This document shows, piece by piece, positions 26,048-34,985 of a DNA stretch of 64,000 nt. Numbering within the stretch: position 1 is the stretch's first letter; the number at the start of each line of letters is the position of its first letter. The position numbers and the translations under genes were made by a program. The DNA is from Gilliamella sp. Pra-s52 (lineage in GTDB: Bacteria; Pseudomonadota; Gammaproteobacteria; Enterobacterales; Orbaceae), in the NCBI RefSeq assembly GCF_009795805.1, contig NZ_WTEY01000002.1:186001-250000 (forward strand), given 5' to 3'. The notes under the pieces are model-generated. The model had not been told where the DNA came from. It saw only the letters and a program-made list of their open reading frames with translations, and ran no database searches.

Positions 26048-26869
26048 ATGCGTGTAGATAAAGAGGATCGTTATACAACTGAACAACCTAATAAAGGCGC
26101 TATACTCTCATCAAAATTACCAAAATTGCTACAAGACTGTTCTAAGAAAAAGCAGATTATTCTTGTTCTGGCAGTTGCCGCTATTTTGCTATTACTTGGC
26201 TTGGCTTTGTTTCATTCTTCAAATAAAAACAAACCAACACCATTAACACCACCTGAAATTAATGGTGTTGATGGTTCACAATTGCCTACGAATGATTCAA
26301 CTATACATGGACAAAACGATATATCCATCAATACAAACCAAACTGGTTCAGAGCAAAATACAGTGCCCAATACGCAAGGTAACCAACCTAATAATCAACA
26401 ACAACCAGACGTAACCTCTAATCAGGTTACACCATTAACGCCACCCAATATAAATAGCGTTACAGATTCAAATCATATTAAAACAAATGCAGATTCAGTT
26501 AAAACTAGCACAAATAAAGACAACCTTGATAAAAACAGTATCAATAAAAAAACACCTTCTCATAAACCTAATGAAAATGTATCTTCAAGCGATAATTTAA
26601 AGCTAAGTAATAATAGCTATACTATACAACTTACTGCATCTAAATCATCTGATGGCCTAAAAAAATATGTTAACCAACATAAAATAACTAATTACCAAAT
26701 TTATGAAACTAAACGTAATAATGAAAAATGGTACATTTTAATTAAAGGTAACTACTCATCATCTGAAGAAGCACATAAAGCAATCAAGTCTTTACCAAGT
26801 GCACTACAAAAAGACAAACCATGGGTTAAATCTGGTGCAACGATTAATAAAGAAAAAGCAGCAAAATAA
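26048..26869 (+). CDS. damX: DamX-like cell-division protein with SPOR domain
   Basis: An inner-membrane septal protein. The 273 residues show a short cytoplasmic part, one membrane helix (about 36-55), a long low-complexity Asn/Pro/Thr/Gln-rich periplasmic linker (about 60-190) with two similar TPLTPP(E/N)IN segments (67-75 and 128-136), and a C-terminal SPOR domain (about 190-268) that should bind denuded septal peptidoglycan. E. coli DamX is longer (428 aa) with a bigger N-terminal region. Identification rests on the domain layout and its place between aroK and dam. The Shine-Dalgarno TTAAGGAG precedes the ATG. Confidence 0.9.
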   Translation: MRVDKEDRYTTEQPNKGAILSSKLPKLLQDCSKKKQIILVLAVAAILLLLGLALFHSSNKNKPTPLTPPEINGVDGSQLPTNDSTIHGQNDISINTNQTGSEQNTVPNTQGNQPNNQQQPDVTSNQVTPLTPPNINSVTDSNHIKTNADSVKTSTNKDNLDKNSINKKTPSHKPNENVSSSDNLKLSNNSYTIQLTASKSSDGLKKYVNQHKITNYQIYETKRNNEKWYILIKGNYSSSEEAHKAIKSLPSALQKDKPWVKSGATINKEKAAK

Positions 26870-26917
26870 TCAAGGATATCGTTTATTTATCCGATCGACG
26901 ACAAATAGGAGTTTCCG

Positions 26918-27739
26918 TTGAAGAAGCAACGAGCCTTTTTAAAATGGGCTGGAGGAAAATATGAGCTTGTGGACACAATTAAACGGTATCTACCAGAAGG
27001 CGAACAACTAATTGAACCTTTTGTCGGGGCTGGCTCCGTATTTTTAAATACTAACTACAAAAGTTATATTTTAGCGGATATTAATCACGATTTAATTTCG
27101 TTATTTAAATTGCTGCAATCAAGCCCTGATCAATTTATTGGTGATCTTCGATTGCTATTTGCTACTCAAAATAATAATCCCGATGCATTTTATCAGCTAC
27201 GTGATTTATTTAACGGCAGTAAAGACCAATATTTTAGGTCACTTCTATTTGTCTATTTAAATCGTCACTGTTATAACGGTTTATGCCGTTATAACAATAG
27301 TGGGCTATTTAATGTCCCATTTGGGCGTTATAAGACAATTTATTTTCCTGAAAAGGAACTCTATTTTTTTGCAGAAAAAGCACAAAAAGCGCAGTTTATT
27401 TGTGCGCCTTATCATGAAGTCATGAAACAAGCAAAAAAAAATTCAGTAATTTATTGTGATCCACCCTATATATCACCGAATGAATCAGCGGGGTTTACGG
27501 CTTATTATTCAAATATATTTGGATTTGAAGAACACAAAAAATTATCAAAATTAGCTGAAACCATGGCATATAAAAAAAATATACCCGTACTAGTTTCTAA
27601 TCATTATACTGATTACACAATGACCCTTTACAGCAAAGCAAGTGAGCTTTATCGGGCAGAAATGCGACGCTCAATCAGCTGTGCTGGTGAAGGCCGTAAA
27701 AAAATTGACGAGATTTTAGCGTTATATAAAAAGTCATAA
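26918..27739 (+). CDS. dam: DNA adenine methylase (GATC)
   Basis: An N6-adenine methyltransferase that marks GATC for mismatch repair and replication timing. The 273 residues begin MKKQRAFLKWAGGKY as in E. coli Dam and include the SAM-binding VEPFVGAGSVFLN-like segment (33-45), NRHCYNGLCRYN and the catalytic DPPY at 181-184. The start is TTG at 26918. It is supported by AGGAG at 26907-26911 and by exact N-terminal agreement with E. coli; no in-frame ATG lies nearby. A TTG start may hold Dam at a low level. It lies between damX and rpe as in enterobacteria. Confidence 0.96.
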   Translation: MKKQRAFLKWAGGKYELVDTIKRYLPEGEQLIEPFVGAGSVFLNTNYKSYILADINHDLISLFKLLQSSPDQFIGDLRLLFATQNNNPDAFYQLRDLFNGSKDQYFRSLLFVYLNRHCYNGLCRYNNSGLFNVPFGRYKTIYFPEKELYFFAEKAQKAQFICAPYHEVMKQAKKNSVIYCDPPYISPNESAGFTAYYSNIFGFEEHKKLSKLAETMAYKKNIPVLVSNHYTDYTMTLYSKASELYRAEMRRSISCAGEGRKKIDEILALYKKS

Positions 27740-27774
27740 GCAAGCTTTACAGTAAAAGTTATTAGAGGTAGGTT

Positions 27775-28452
27775 ATGAAAAAATACATTATTGCGCCATC
27801 AATATTATCAGCCGATTTTGCTCGTCTTGGTGAAGATACTCAAAAAGTGCTTGATGCGGGGGCTGATGTTATCCATTTTGACGTAATGGACAATCACTTT
27901 GTTCCCAATCTAACCATGGGTTCAATGTTTTGTAAAGCTTTACGCGACTATGGCGTTAGCGCACCTATTGATGTGCATTTAATGGTATCACCAGTTGAAG
28001 AGCTAATAACTACTTTTGCCAACGCTGGTGCAACCAACATATCAATCCACCCAGAAGCCACTATTCATTTAGATCGTTCATTACAATTAATAAAAGATCA
28101 TGGTTGTACGGCAGGAATTGTATTTAATCCTGCAACCCCGTTAAGCTATTTAGATTATCTCATGGATAAAGTTGATATTATTTTATTAATGGGCGTTAAT
28201 CCCGGCTTTGGTGGACAATCATTTATTCCATCAACCTTAAAAAAATTACAACAAGTAAAAAAACGTATTATTGAATCTGGACGTGATATTCGATTAGAAA
28301 TTGATGGTGGCGTAAAAGTAGAAAATATTGCTGAAATAGCAAAAGCTGGTGCAGATATGTTTGTGGCTGGCTCAGCCATATTTAGCCAACCCGATTATAA
28401 AACTGTTATTGATGCAATGCGAAAAGAGTTAGCAGGAGTTAAACATGAGTAA
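27775..28452 (+). CDS. rpe: Ribulose-phosphate 3-epimerase
   Basis: A TIM-barrel enzyme that interconverts ribulose-5-phosphate and xylulose-5-phosphate in the pentose phosphate pathway. The 225 residues include [11 protein letters not shown], the metal-binding [34 protein letters not shown] and [10 protein letters not shown]. Length equals the E. coli protein. RBS AGAGGTAGG. The last 8 nt overlap the start of gph, so the two are translationally coupled. Confidence 0.97.
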   Translation: MKKYIIAPSILSADFARLGEDTQKVLDAGADVIHFDVMDNHFVPNLTMGSMFCKALRDYGVSAPIDVHLMVSPVEELITTFANAGATNISIHPEATIHLDRSLQLIKDHGCTAGIVFNPATPLSYLDYLMDKVDIILLMGVNPGFGGQSFIPSTLKKLQQVKKRIIESGRDIRLEIDGGVKVENIAEIAKAGADMFVAGSAIFSQPDYKTVIDAMRKELAGVKHE

Positions 28453-29140
28453 ATTAAATGACATTCAGGCTGTAGCTTTTGATTTAGATGGTACGCTTGT
28501 CGATAGTGTCCCAGGGCTTGCGCTGGCCTCACAAAAAATGCTAGCAGATTTAAACCTACCAACAATCAACAATGAACAAATCAAAAACTTTGTAGGTAAT
28601 GGTATTGATATTATGCTAGAAAGAGTGTTTAAAGCAATTGAAGTTGATCCATCAACAGAACTCTTTACCAAAGCTAAAGATCTATTTAATCAGCACTATG
28701 ATAAAGTCATTGATGCAGAAACTAAACTATTTCCCAACGTTAAAGAGACCTTAAAAGCACTTTATGATAATAATTATCCACTCGCATTAGTAACCAATAA
28801 ACCTGCACAATTTTTACCAGCTTTACTGACTTCTTTAGGTATAAAAGAGTACTTTTCATTAGTGCTTGGTGGTGGAGATGTGATTAAATTAAAACCACAC
28901 CCAGCACCTTTATATCAAGTTATGGCAACATTTGGATTGTTTAGTGATCAGCTCCTATTTGTTGGTGATTCTAAAAACGATATTACAGCAGCACAAAATG
29001 CCAACTGCCCGACAGTGGCATTAAGCTATGGTTATAACTATGGCATCTCGATCGCCACGAGCAATCCTGATTTTTTATTGGATGATTTTAAAGACATATT
29101 AACATTATTGCCTCAGCCCAAAGCTGATGCAAAGAAATAA
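28445..29140 (+). CDS. gph: Phosphoglycolate phosphatase
   Basis: A HAD-superfamily phosphatase that removes 2-phosphoglycolate formed during repair of 3'-phosphoglycolate DNA ends. The 231 residues show HAD motif [10 protein letters not shown] (Asp13 nucleophile, Asp15), motif II LVTNKP, the motif III Lys in LKPHPAP, and motif [12 protein letters not shown]. It overlaps rpe by 8 nt and precedes trpS by 23 nt, as in E. coli. Confidence 0.95.
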   Translation: MSKLNDIQAVAFDLDGTLVDSVPGLALASQKMLADLNLPTINNEQIKNFVGNGIDIMLERVFKAIEVDPSTELFTKAKDLFNQHYDKVIDAETKLFPNVKETLKALYDNNYPLALVTNKPAQFLPALLTSLGIKEYFSLVLGGGDVIKLKPHPAPLYQVMATFGLFSDQLLFVGDSKNDITAAQNANCPTVALSYGYNYGISIATSNPDFLLDDFKDILTLLPQPKADAKK

Positions 29141-29163
29141 TTAGCATAGATTAGGAATAAATT

Positions 29164-30159
29164 ATGAGTAAACCGATTGTATTTAGTGGCGCTCAGCCAT
29201 CAGGAGAACTAACACTTGGCAACTACTTAGGTGCATTAAAAAATTGGGTGGCTCTGCAAGGTGAATATGATTGCGTTTATTGTATCGTCAATCAACATGC
29301 GATCACAGTACGTCAAGATCCCAACAAATTACGCAAAGCCACATTAGATACACTTGCCCTTTATTTAGCTTGTGGAATTGACCCCAAACAGAGCACCATT
29401 TTTGTACAATCACACGTCCCTGCACATGCTGAACTTGGTTGGGCATTAAATTGTTATACCTATTTTGGCGAACTCAGCCGTATGACACAATTTAAAGACA
29501 AATCATCACGACACGCCGAAAACATTAACGCAGGTCTATTTGACTATCCTGTACTTATGGCTGCAGACATTTTGCTTTATCAAGCAAACTTAGTACCTGT
29601 GGGCGATGATCAAAAGCAACATCTTGAATTATCACGTGATATTGCTATGCGCTTTAATGCACTTTATGGGGATGTTTTTACCGTTCCAGAACCCTTTATT
29701 GCTAAAGTTGGGGCACGCGTTATGTCATTACAAGAACCAACTAAAAAAATGTCAAAATCAGACGAAAACCGCAATAACGTAATAGGATTACTCGAAACCC
29801 CAAAAGATATCGAAAAGAAAATAAAACGAGCAATGACTGATTCTGATGAACCACCAGTCGTTCGTTACGACATAAAAAATAAAGCTGGCGTATCAAACCT
29901 GCTTGATATTTTAACGGGTATCACAGGGAAACCAATTGCTGAACTTGAAAAAGAATTTGAAGGCAAAATGTATGGTCACTTAAAAACCGAAGTGGCAACC
30001 CAAGTTATTGACATGTTAAACATATTGCAAGCCAAATATCATGAGTATCGTGATGATGAAAGCTACCTATTTTCAATTATGCAAGAAGGTGCTGAAAAAG
30101 CACGCTCAAAAGCCGAACCAACATTGAAAAAGGTCTATGATGCGATCGGTTTTGTTTAA
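29164..30159 (+). CDS. trpS: Tryptophanyl-tRNA synthetase
   Basis: A class I aminoacyl-tRNA synthetase charging tRNA-Trp. The 331 residues contain the HIGH-like [14 protein letters not shown] and the KMSKS motif in [10 protein letters not shown]. Other family landmarks are [18 protein letters not shown] and the C-terminal tRNA-binding part with [18 protein letters not shown]. Length matches E. coli (334 aa). It ends the damX-dam-rpe-gph-trpS series. Confidence 0.97.
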   Translation: MSKPIVFSGAQPSGELTLGNYLGALKNWVALQGEYDCVYCIVNQHAITVRQDPNKLRKATLDTLALYLACGIDPKQSTIFVQSHVPAHAELGWALNCYTYFGELSRMTQFKDKSSRHAENINAGLFDYPVLMAADILLYQANLVPVGDDQKQHLELSRDIAMRFNALYGDVFTVPEPFIAKVGARVMSLQEPTKKMSKSDENRNNVIGLLETPKDIEKKIKRAMTDSDEPPVVRYDIKNKAGVSNLLDILTGITGKPIAELEKEFEGKMYGHLKTEVATQVIDMLNILQAKYHEYRDDESYLFSIMQEGAEKARSKAEPTLKKVYDAIGFV

Positions 30160-30202
30160 TTCTTAAAACAATACCTCATTGTTACAAAATAAAATAGTAT
30201 GT

Positions 30203-30247
30203 AATGGCTTTAATAAACTAGATAAACGAACAACCATTAAAGCCATT
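30203..30247 (+). other. Long-loop 12-bp inverted repeat in the trkA leader
   Basis: AATGGCTTTAAT (30203-30214) and ATTAAAGCCATT (30236-30247) are perfectly complementary with a 21-nt loop. It ends 18 nt before the trkA ATG and no T run follows. It may end the trpS transcript weakly, form a leader structure, or be an operator with spaced half-sites. Confidence 0.5.
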
Positions 30248-30265
30248 TAACGATACAGGTTAGTT

Positions 30266-31627
30266 ATGAAGATTATTATTCTTGGTGCAGGACAGACAGG
30301 TAGTGCGCTTGCTGAATATCTCGTTACCGAAAAACAAAACGATGTTACAGTAGTTGATGAAGATCACGACAAATTGCAATCTTTGCAAGAACGCTTTGAT
30401 TTACAAATAATTTGTGGCAAACCATCTTATCCGCAAGTATTAAAAGACGCAGGTGCAGAATCAGCAGACATGCTTGTTGCCGTTACTAACTCAGACGAAA
30501 TCAACATGATAGCTTGCCAAATTGGGCATGTAATGTTTCACATTCCCCAAAAAGTCGCGCGTATCAGAGAGCCTGAATACAATGACGAAGATTACCCCTA
30601 CTTCAACAAAGACTGTATTAACATTGATCATATTATTGCTCCAGAAAACCTTATCACCAACCATATTAGCCAACTAGTACAATACCCAGGCTCACTGCAA
30701 TTTGCCTCTTTTTGTGATAATCGTGTCTGTTTAGTGGCTGTAACTGCCTATTATGGTGGCGCTTTAGTGGGCAACGAACTATCCGAGCTCAAAGAGCATT
30801 TACCGCATGTTGAAGCTCGTGTCGTTGCTATTTATCGTAAAAATCGTTTTATTCGCCCACTTGCCTCAACCTTAATAGAAGCCGGTGATATGGTCTACTT
30901 CATTACCCCACCAGTCAATATCAAAGCTGTTACTAGCGAATTACAACGATTAGAAAAACCCTATAAACGAATTATTATCAGCGGTGGTGGCGGAGTGGCC
31001 GTTGCTTTAGCAAAACGTCTAGAAAATGACTATCAAGTCAAACTAATTGAGCGAAATGCAGAGCGTGCAGAATTAATTGCCGAGCAACTTGTAAACACCA
31101 CTATATTGCATGGGGAATCATCTGACCAAGAATTATTATCCCAAGAGCAAATCGAGCTTACCGATCTATTTATTGCGGTAACTAGCGATGATGAATCCAA
31201 TATTATGTCATCCATGCTTGCCAAAAGAATGGGCACTAAAAAAGTCATTGTATTAATTCAACGCCAAGCCTATCTTGAACTGATTAATGACAGTGTGATT
31301 GACATTGCCATTTCCCCACAACATGCCACCATTTCAGAACTATTAAGTCATGTAAGGCAAACAGGCGTAGTTAAAGTTGTCTCGTTAAGACAGGGCGAAT
31401 CTGAAATTATCGAAGTCGTTGCTAATGGTGATAATGACACCTCAAAACTTGTTGGCAAAAATATTAATAGCCTAAAACTCCCTTCGGGGGCAACTATTGG
31501 TGCGGTAGTTCGTGGTGAAGATATCATTATTGTCAATACCGATCTAACCATTGAAGACAACGATCACCTGATTATCTTCTTACCGGATAGAAAGACAATT
31601 ACTGATATAGAAAAATTACTACAATAG
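30266..31627 (+). CDS. trkA: Trk potassium uptake regulatory subunit TrkA
   Basis: A peripheral membrane protein that gates the TrkH/TrkG potassium channel in response to nucleotides. The 453 residues form two RCK modules. Each has a Rossmann domain (GAGQTGSALAEYL near residue 7 and GGGGVAVALAKRL near 238) and a C-terminal RCK_C domain. Segments such as ADMLVAVTNSDEINM, ELQRLEKPYKRI and VIDIAISPQHATISELLSHVR are near-identical to E. coli TrkA (458 aa). No trkH/trkG is in the window. In E. coli trkA follows rsmB; here it follows trpS. Confidence 0.96.
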   Translation: MKIIILGAGQTGSALAEYLVTEKQNDVTVVDEDHDKLQSLQERFDLQIICGKPSYPQVLKDAGAESADMLVAVTNSDEINMIACQIGHVMFHIPQKVARIREPEYNDEDYPYFNKDCINIDHIIAPENLITNHISQLVQYPGSLQFASFCDNRVCLVAVTAYYGGALVGNELSELKEHLPHVEARVVAIYRKNRFIRPLASTLIEAGDMVYFITPPVNIKAVTSELQRLEKPYKRIIISGGGGVAVALAKRLENDYQVKLIERNAERAELIAEQLVNTTILHGESSDQELLSQEQIELTDLFIAVTSDDESNIMSSMLAKRMGTKKVIVLIQRQAYLELINDSVIDIAISPQHATISELLSHVRQTGVVKVVSLRQGESEIIEVVANGDNDTSKLVGKNINSLKLPSGATIGAVVRGEDIIIVNTDLTIEDNDHLIIFLPDRKTITDIEKLLQ

Positions 31628-31671
31628 CTTGTTAAAAACAAATAGTCAGTTCATAATAACCAATAAATTTT

Positions 31672-31756
31672 GACTCGGGGTGTTTTTTGTTCTAACAAAA
31701 AACTGAGATCTTACCCGTTGCACCTGATCTGGATAATACCAGCGTAGGGAAGTCTC
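31672..31756 (+). ncRNA. TPP riboswitch (THI element)
   Basis: The conserved aptamer parts are in order: GACTCGGGGTG, a P3 hairpin, CTGAGA (31703-31708), ACCCGTTGCACCTGAT, CTGGATAATACCAGCGTAGG and GGGAAGTC. It lies upstream of thiM-thiE-thiD. CTTCCC at 31789-31794 can pair with GGGAAG (31747-31752) of the aptamer or, in part, with GGAAG of the thiM Shine-Dalgarno (31821-31825), which suggests a switch on translation start. There is no clear terminator hairpin. Confidence 0.94.
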
Positions 31757-31832
31757 AGCCATACCCCCCAACTTTAGTTTGGCACATTCTTCCCAGCATT
31801 TATCGATTAATAAATAAAAAGGAAGGAAAAAT

Positions 31833-32621
31833 ATGCCAATAGCTCAACCATTCCAAACTGCGCAAGCAATCACATTTATCAATCATATAAAGCAACAATG
31901 TCCACTAGTACATTGTATTACTAACGACGTAGTCCAAAACTTTACCGCTAATGTACTCCTTGCTATTGGTGCATCGCCAGCAATGATTATTGCCGAACAA
32001 GAAGTCGAATCATTTGTCACCATTGCCGATAGTTTACTGATTAATATTGGCACCATCCACAACAGCACAGCTAACAGTATGCGACTTGCAGCCCAAAAAG
32101 CCCAACAAACACAAACCCCATGGGTACTTGACCCTGTCGCAGTTGGACCAGCGCTTAGTTATCGAACCAATATTGCGCATCAATTATTATCATTTAATCC
32201 AACGGTAATACGCGGTAATGCTTCAGAAATACTTGCGTTAAATGGACAAAACGCCTCATCGAAAGGACCAGATAGCCAAGACTCAACCCAATCGGCTTTA
32301 AATACAGCCAAAGCACTTGCACAACAATACCAAACTATTGTTGCTATGACGGGTGATGTCGATTACATCACCGATGGCAACACCACCTATAGCATAACAG
32401 GTGGTGATATAGCATTAACAAAAGTGACAGGAACGGGGTGTTCATTATCTGCCATGGTAGCGGCTTTTATTGCAAACTCACCCGATCTATTACAAGCCAC
32501 CGCATCAGCATGCCTAATGATGAAAAAAGCAGGCGAGCTTGCCAATAAACAGCAAGGACTAGGCACTTTTGCTGTTTCAATATTAGATCAACTCTCTACA
32601 TTTAACCCAACGCACGAATAA
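31833..32621 (+). CDS. thiM: Hydroxyethylthiazole kinase
   Basis: It phosphorylates the thiazole alcohol salvaged from degraded thiamine. The 262 residues contain VHCITNDVVQNFTANVLLA, WVLDPVAVGP, RGNASEILAL and the anion-hole/catalytic motif KVTGTGCSLSAMVAAFIA. Length equals E. coli ThiM. The Shine-Dalgarno AAAGGAAGG (31818-31825) is strong and is the likely target of the riboswitch. First gene of thiM-thiE-thiD. Confidence 0.96.
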   Translation: MPIAQPFQTAQAITFINHIKQQCPLVHCITNDVVQNFTANVLLAIGASPAMIIAEQEVESFVTIADSLLINIGTIHNSTANSMRLAAQKAQQTQTPWVLDPVAVGPALSYRTNIAHQLLSFNPTVIRGNASEILALNGQNASSKGPDSQDSTQSALNTAKALAQQYQTIVAMTGDVDYITDGNTTYSITGGDIALTKVTGTGCSLSAMVAAFIANSPDLLQATASACLMMKKAGELANKQQGLGTFAVSILDQLSTFNPTHE

Positions 32622-32629
32622 GGAAACAA

Positions 32630-33286
32630 ATGAAAAAGCAACTCGATCTTACTCTTTATTTAGTTCTTGATCCCTTATTATGCGAAGGAATTAATGGCAT
32701 GGTAAACACCACCAAAATTGCCATTGCCAACGGTGTAACTGCAATTCAATTAAGATCAGAACAAACATTTTCAGGTAAAGATTGGTATTACGCCGCATTA
32801 GCATTAAAAGAAACACTAGAAGGCACACCTGTACCACTATTTATAAACGATCATGTTGATATCGCACTTGCTGTTGATGCTGATGGTGTACACATAGGGC
32901 AAAGCGATCTTCCTGTCGATGTTACACGACAACTTATTGGCAATAAAAAATGGTTAGGATTTTCAATCTCAAACCACCAGCAACTTAATGCTGTGCCTTG
33001 GCAAAAAGTGGATTATTTAGGAATTGGTCCAATCTATCCAACTGCAACCAAAAAAAATGCCGCCAAAGCGCTTGGTACTGAGCAATTAGCCGAATTAGTA
33101 AAACTAAAACAGTGCCCAGCAGTTGCCATAGGAGGCATTGATGACAGCAATATCACTAACGTCATTCACACGGGTATTGATGGAGTTGCCGTCGTTTCGG
33201 CAATTTGTGGGAAAAAAGATATTCAACAAGCAACATTATCACTTATTAACAAAATCAAACAAGCTAAACAGGAAAGACTATCATGA
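32630..33286 (+). CDS. thiE: Thiamine-phosphate synthase
   Basis: It joins the thiazole phosphate from ThiM to the pyrimidine pyrophosphate from ThiD, giving thiamine phosphate. The 218 residues form a TIM barrel with IQLRSEQTFSGKDWY, FINDHVDIALAVDADGVHIGQ, YLGIGPIYPTATK (pyrophosphate loop), VAIGGI and VAVVSAI. The first turn of the substrate motif reads IQLRSEQ where many homologues have QLREK. It starts 8 nt after thiM and overlaps thiD by 4 nt (ATGA). Confidence 0.95.
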   Translation: MKKQLDLTLYLVLDPLLCEGINGMVNTTKIAIANGVTAIQLRSEQTFSGKDWYYAALALKETLEGTPVPLFINDHVDIALAVDADGVHIGQSDLPVDVTRQLIGNKKWLGFSISNHQQLNAVPWQKVDYLGIGPIYPTATKKNAAKALGTEQLAELVKLKQCPAVAIGGIDDSNITNVIHTGIDGVAVVSAICGKKDIQQATLSLINKIKQAKQERLS

Positions 33287-34077
33287 CAACAATTGCACTC
33301 ACCATTGCAGGATCAGACCCTAGCGGTGGTGCAGGTATTCAAGCCGATTTAAAAACCTTCTCGGCACTTGGTGCTTATGGCATGTCAGTTATCACCGCAC
33401 TAACGGCACAAAGCACACAAGGCGTTGATGCAGTACTTGCGATATCGCCCGAATTTATCGAAGCCCAGTTTAATACGCTTTATCAAGATATCAAAATTGA
33501 TAGCCTAAAAATAGGCATGCTGATGAATAAAGAAATAGTCACAACAGTTCACCACCTTCTTAAAACAAACCCGATTCCAACTATCGTACTAGATACTGTA
33601 ATGGTCGCCAAAGGTGGACACCCCCTTTTAAAATCCGATGCCGTAACAGCCATTCGTGAGCTCTTATTACCCCAAGCAACCATCATCACTCCCAATCTAC
33701 CCGAAGCTGCGGCATTACTTGATTGTGATGAGGCAAAAAACGAAGATGAAATGCAAAACCAAGGGCAAAAATTACTCAAACTAGGTTGCAAAGCAGTATT
33801 AATGAAAGGCGGACACTTACCAAGCAAGGAAAGCCCCGATTATTTGATAACACACAATAATATAATAAGAATGACCTTTCCACGCATTCAAACTAAAAAT
33901 ACTCACGGAACGGGGTGCACATTATCAGCAGCGATTGCAGCATTATTACCCAAAAATAACCTAAAAGACGCAATCGCCCAAGCAAAAAATTACCTACAAG
34001 GCGCAATTAGCCATGCTGATGATTTAAATATAGGGAAAGGAATTGGACCAACGCACCATTTTTACCGCTGGTGGTAA
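33283..34077 (+). CDS. thiD: Hydroxymethylpyrimidine (phosphate) kinase
   Basis: A two-step kinase for the pyrimidine half of thiamine. The 264 residues of the ribokinase-like family include TIAGSDPSGGAGIQADLKTFSALG, TALTAQST, IGMLMN, DTVMVAKGGHPLL, MKGGH and the catalytic NTHGTGCTLSAAIAA. Length matches E. coli ThiD (266 aa). With thiM and thiE it makes a complete salvage unit; no de novo genes (thiC, thiG) are in the window. Confidence 0.96.
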   Translation: MTTIALTIAGSDPSGGAGIQADLKTFSALGAYGMSVITALTAQSTQGVDAVLAISPEFIEAQFNTLYQDIKIDSLKIGMLMNKEIVTTVHHLLKTNPIPTIVLDTVMVAKGGHPLLKSDAVTAIRELLLPQATIITPNLPEAAALLDCDEAKNEDEMQNQGQKLLKLGCKAVLMKGGHLPSKESPDYLITHNNIIRMTFPRIQTKNTHGTGCTLSAAIAALLPKNNLKDAIAQAKNYLQGAISHADDLNIGKGIGPTHHFYRWW

Positions 34078-34093
34078 TTGTTCAAAACGTTAA

Positions 34094-34136
34094 TGGGATT
34101 TATGTTATCAACGATTACATATAACAACAAATCCCA
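34094..34136. terminator. Imperfect hairpin between convergent thiD and the 34145 gene
   Basis: Outer arms TGGGATTT (34094-34101) and AAATCCCA (34129-34136) pair perfectly, with an inner GTTAT/ATAAC helix and an internal loop. It probably acts on both strands, although T runs are missing. Confidence 0.5.
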
Positions 34137-34144
34137 TACCACAA

Positions 34145-34603
34145 CTAATGCAGATCTTTTGCTTCACTTGTACTACAGCTGAGTGATCCACTTTTTCCTT
34201 GATCGTCTTCAAAATAATCAGCCCAACAACTTTTCATTGATAAATCAATTTGTTTTATCAGCTCAACCCTGCTTCCACTGTAAGAACAACTAACATAATA
34301 AGGTTCAACATCTGTATTATAATTAACTTCCCATATTAACTCATGTTTCTTACCATCAACCGTCCCTTTTGCCGGTACTAAAGCTGCCATTTTAGAAGGC
34401 TTATCATAATAAACCATCATACTACTAAACGATACATTCAAATTATTTATATCATTAGAAACCTGCCACCCATCAGGCATATTTTCAACTTCTTCTTTAA
34501 CATTGAACTGCTTAGGGCAATCAATCTGATAAGTATGAGCCCCAAATACCCCACCAAACCAAGCGACAACAGCCACTGTCATGTTCAACATTTTTCCTTT
34601 CAT
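34145..34603 (-). CDS. Small exported protein, STY0301-like
   Basis: A 152-residue protein with a hydrophobic signal sequence (residues 5-22). The mature part starts near HTYQIDCPKQF and has a YYVSCSYSGSRVELIKQI segment and further Cys residues (SMKSCWADYF, SLSCST), so disulfides in the periplasm are likely. The layout, an early CP motif, then a central Trp and a V-x-C-x-Y strand, resembles the STY0301 family of unknown function; I am only moderately sure. Shine-Dalgarno AGGAT before the ATG. It is followed on the same strand by nothing close; the CopZ-like gene lies upstream. Confidence 0.65.
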   Translation of the reverse strand: MKGKMLNMTVAVVAWFGGVFGAHTYQIDCPKQFNVKEEVENMPDGWQVSNDINNLNVSFSSMMVYYDKPSKMAALVPAKGTVDGKKHELIWEVNYNTDVEPYYVSCSYSGSRVELIKQIDLSMKSCWADYFEDDQGKSGSLSCSTSEAKDLH

Positions 34604-34651
34604 ATTCGATATCCTACTAATAACTACATATAAACAAACAGATATACCTTG

Positions 34652-34858
34652 CTAAGATGTCACAACCTTAACAGACGTATAGCCAGCTCTGCTAACCGCA
34701 TCAATAACGGCAGCTTGCGATATAGTGCTATTTGTAATATCAACCTCGTGCTTAGTTAAATCAACAGACACCTTTACCGCTGGATCAATCTCATTGATCG
34801 CTTTTGTTATTGCTTTCACACAATGCTGACAACTCATCTCATCAATGATTAATTTCAT
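34652..34858 (-). CDS. CopZ-like heavy-metal-binding chaperone
   Basis: A 68-residue HMA-domain protein. MSCQHC gives the Cys10 and Cys13 pair that binds Cu(I) or a similar soft metal, followed by the usual beta-alpha-beta-beta-alpha-beta pattern (VSVDLTKHEVDI, AVIDAVSRAGYTSVKVV). Shine-Dalgarno GAGG. No P-type ATPase or MerR/CueR-type regulator is adjacent, so its partner lies elsewhere. Copper handling would fit the nearby P19 system, but only as a guess. Confidence 0.88.
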   Translation of the reverse strand: MKLIIDEMSCQHCVKAITKAINEIDPAVKVSVDLTKHEVDITNSTISQAAVIDAVSRAGYTSVKVVTS

Positions 34859-34985
34859 AAAACCTCGCTATTTTTGCTAATGAATAACTAGAATAATAAA
34901 GCGTTACATAAAAAAGCTAAAATTGCTACTTTTTCGCCCAAAATATGATAATATCATACTTCTTTTAACATTAATAAAAACGCTT

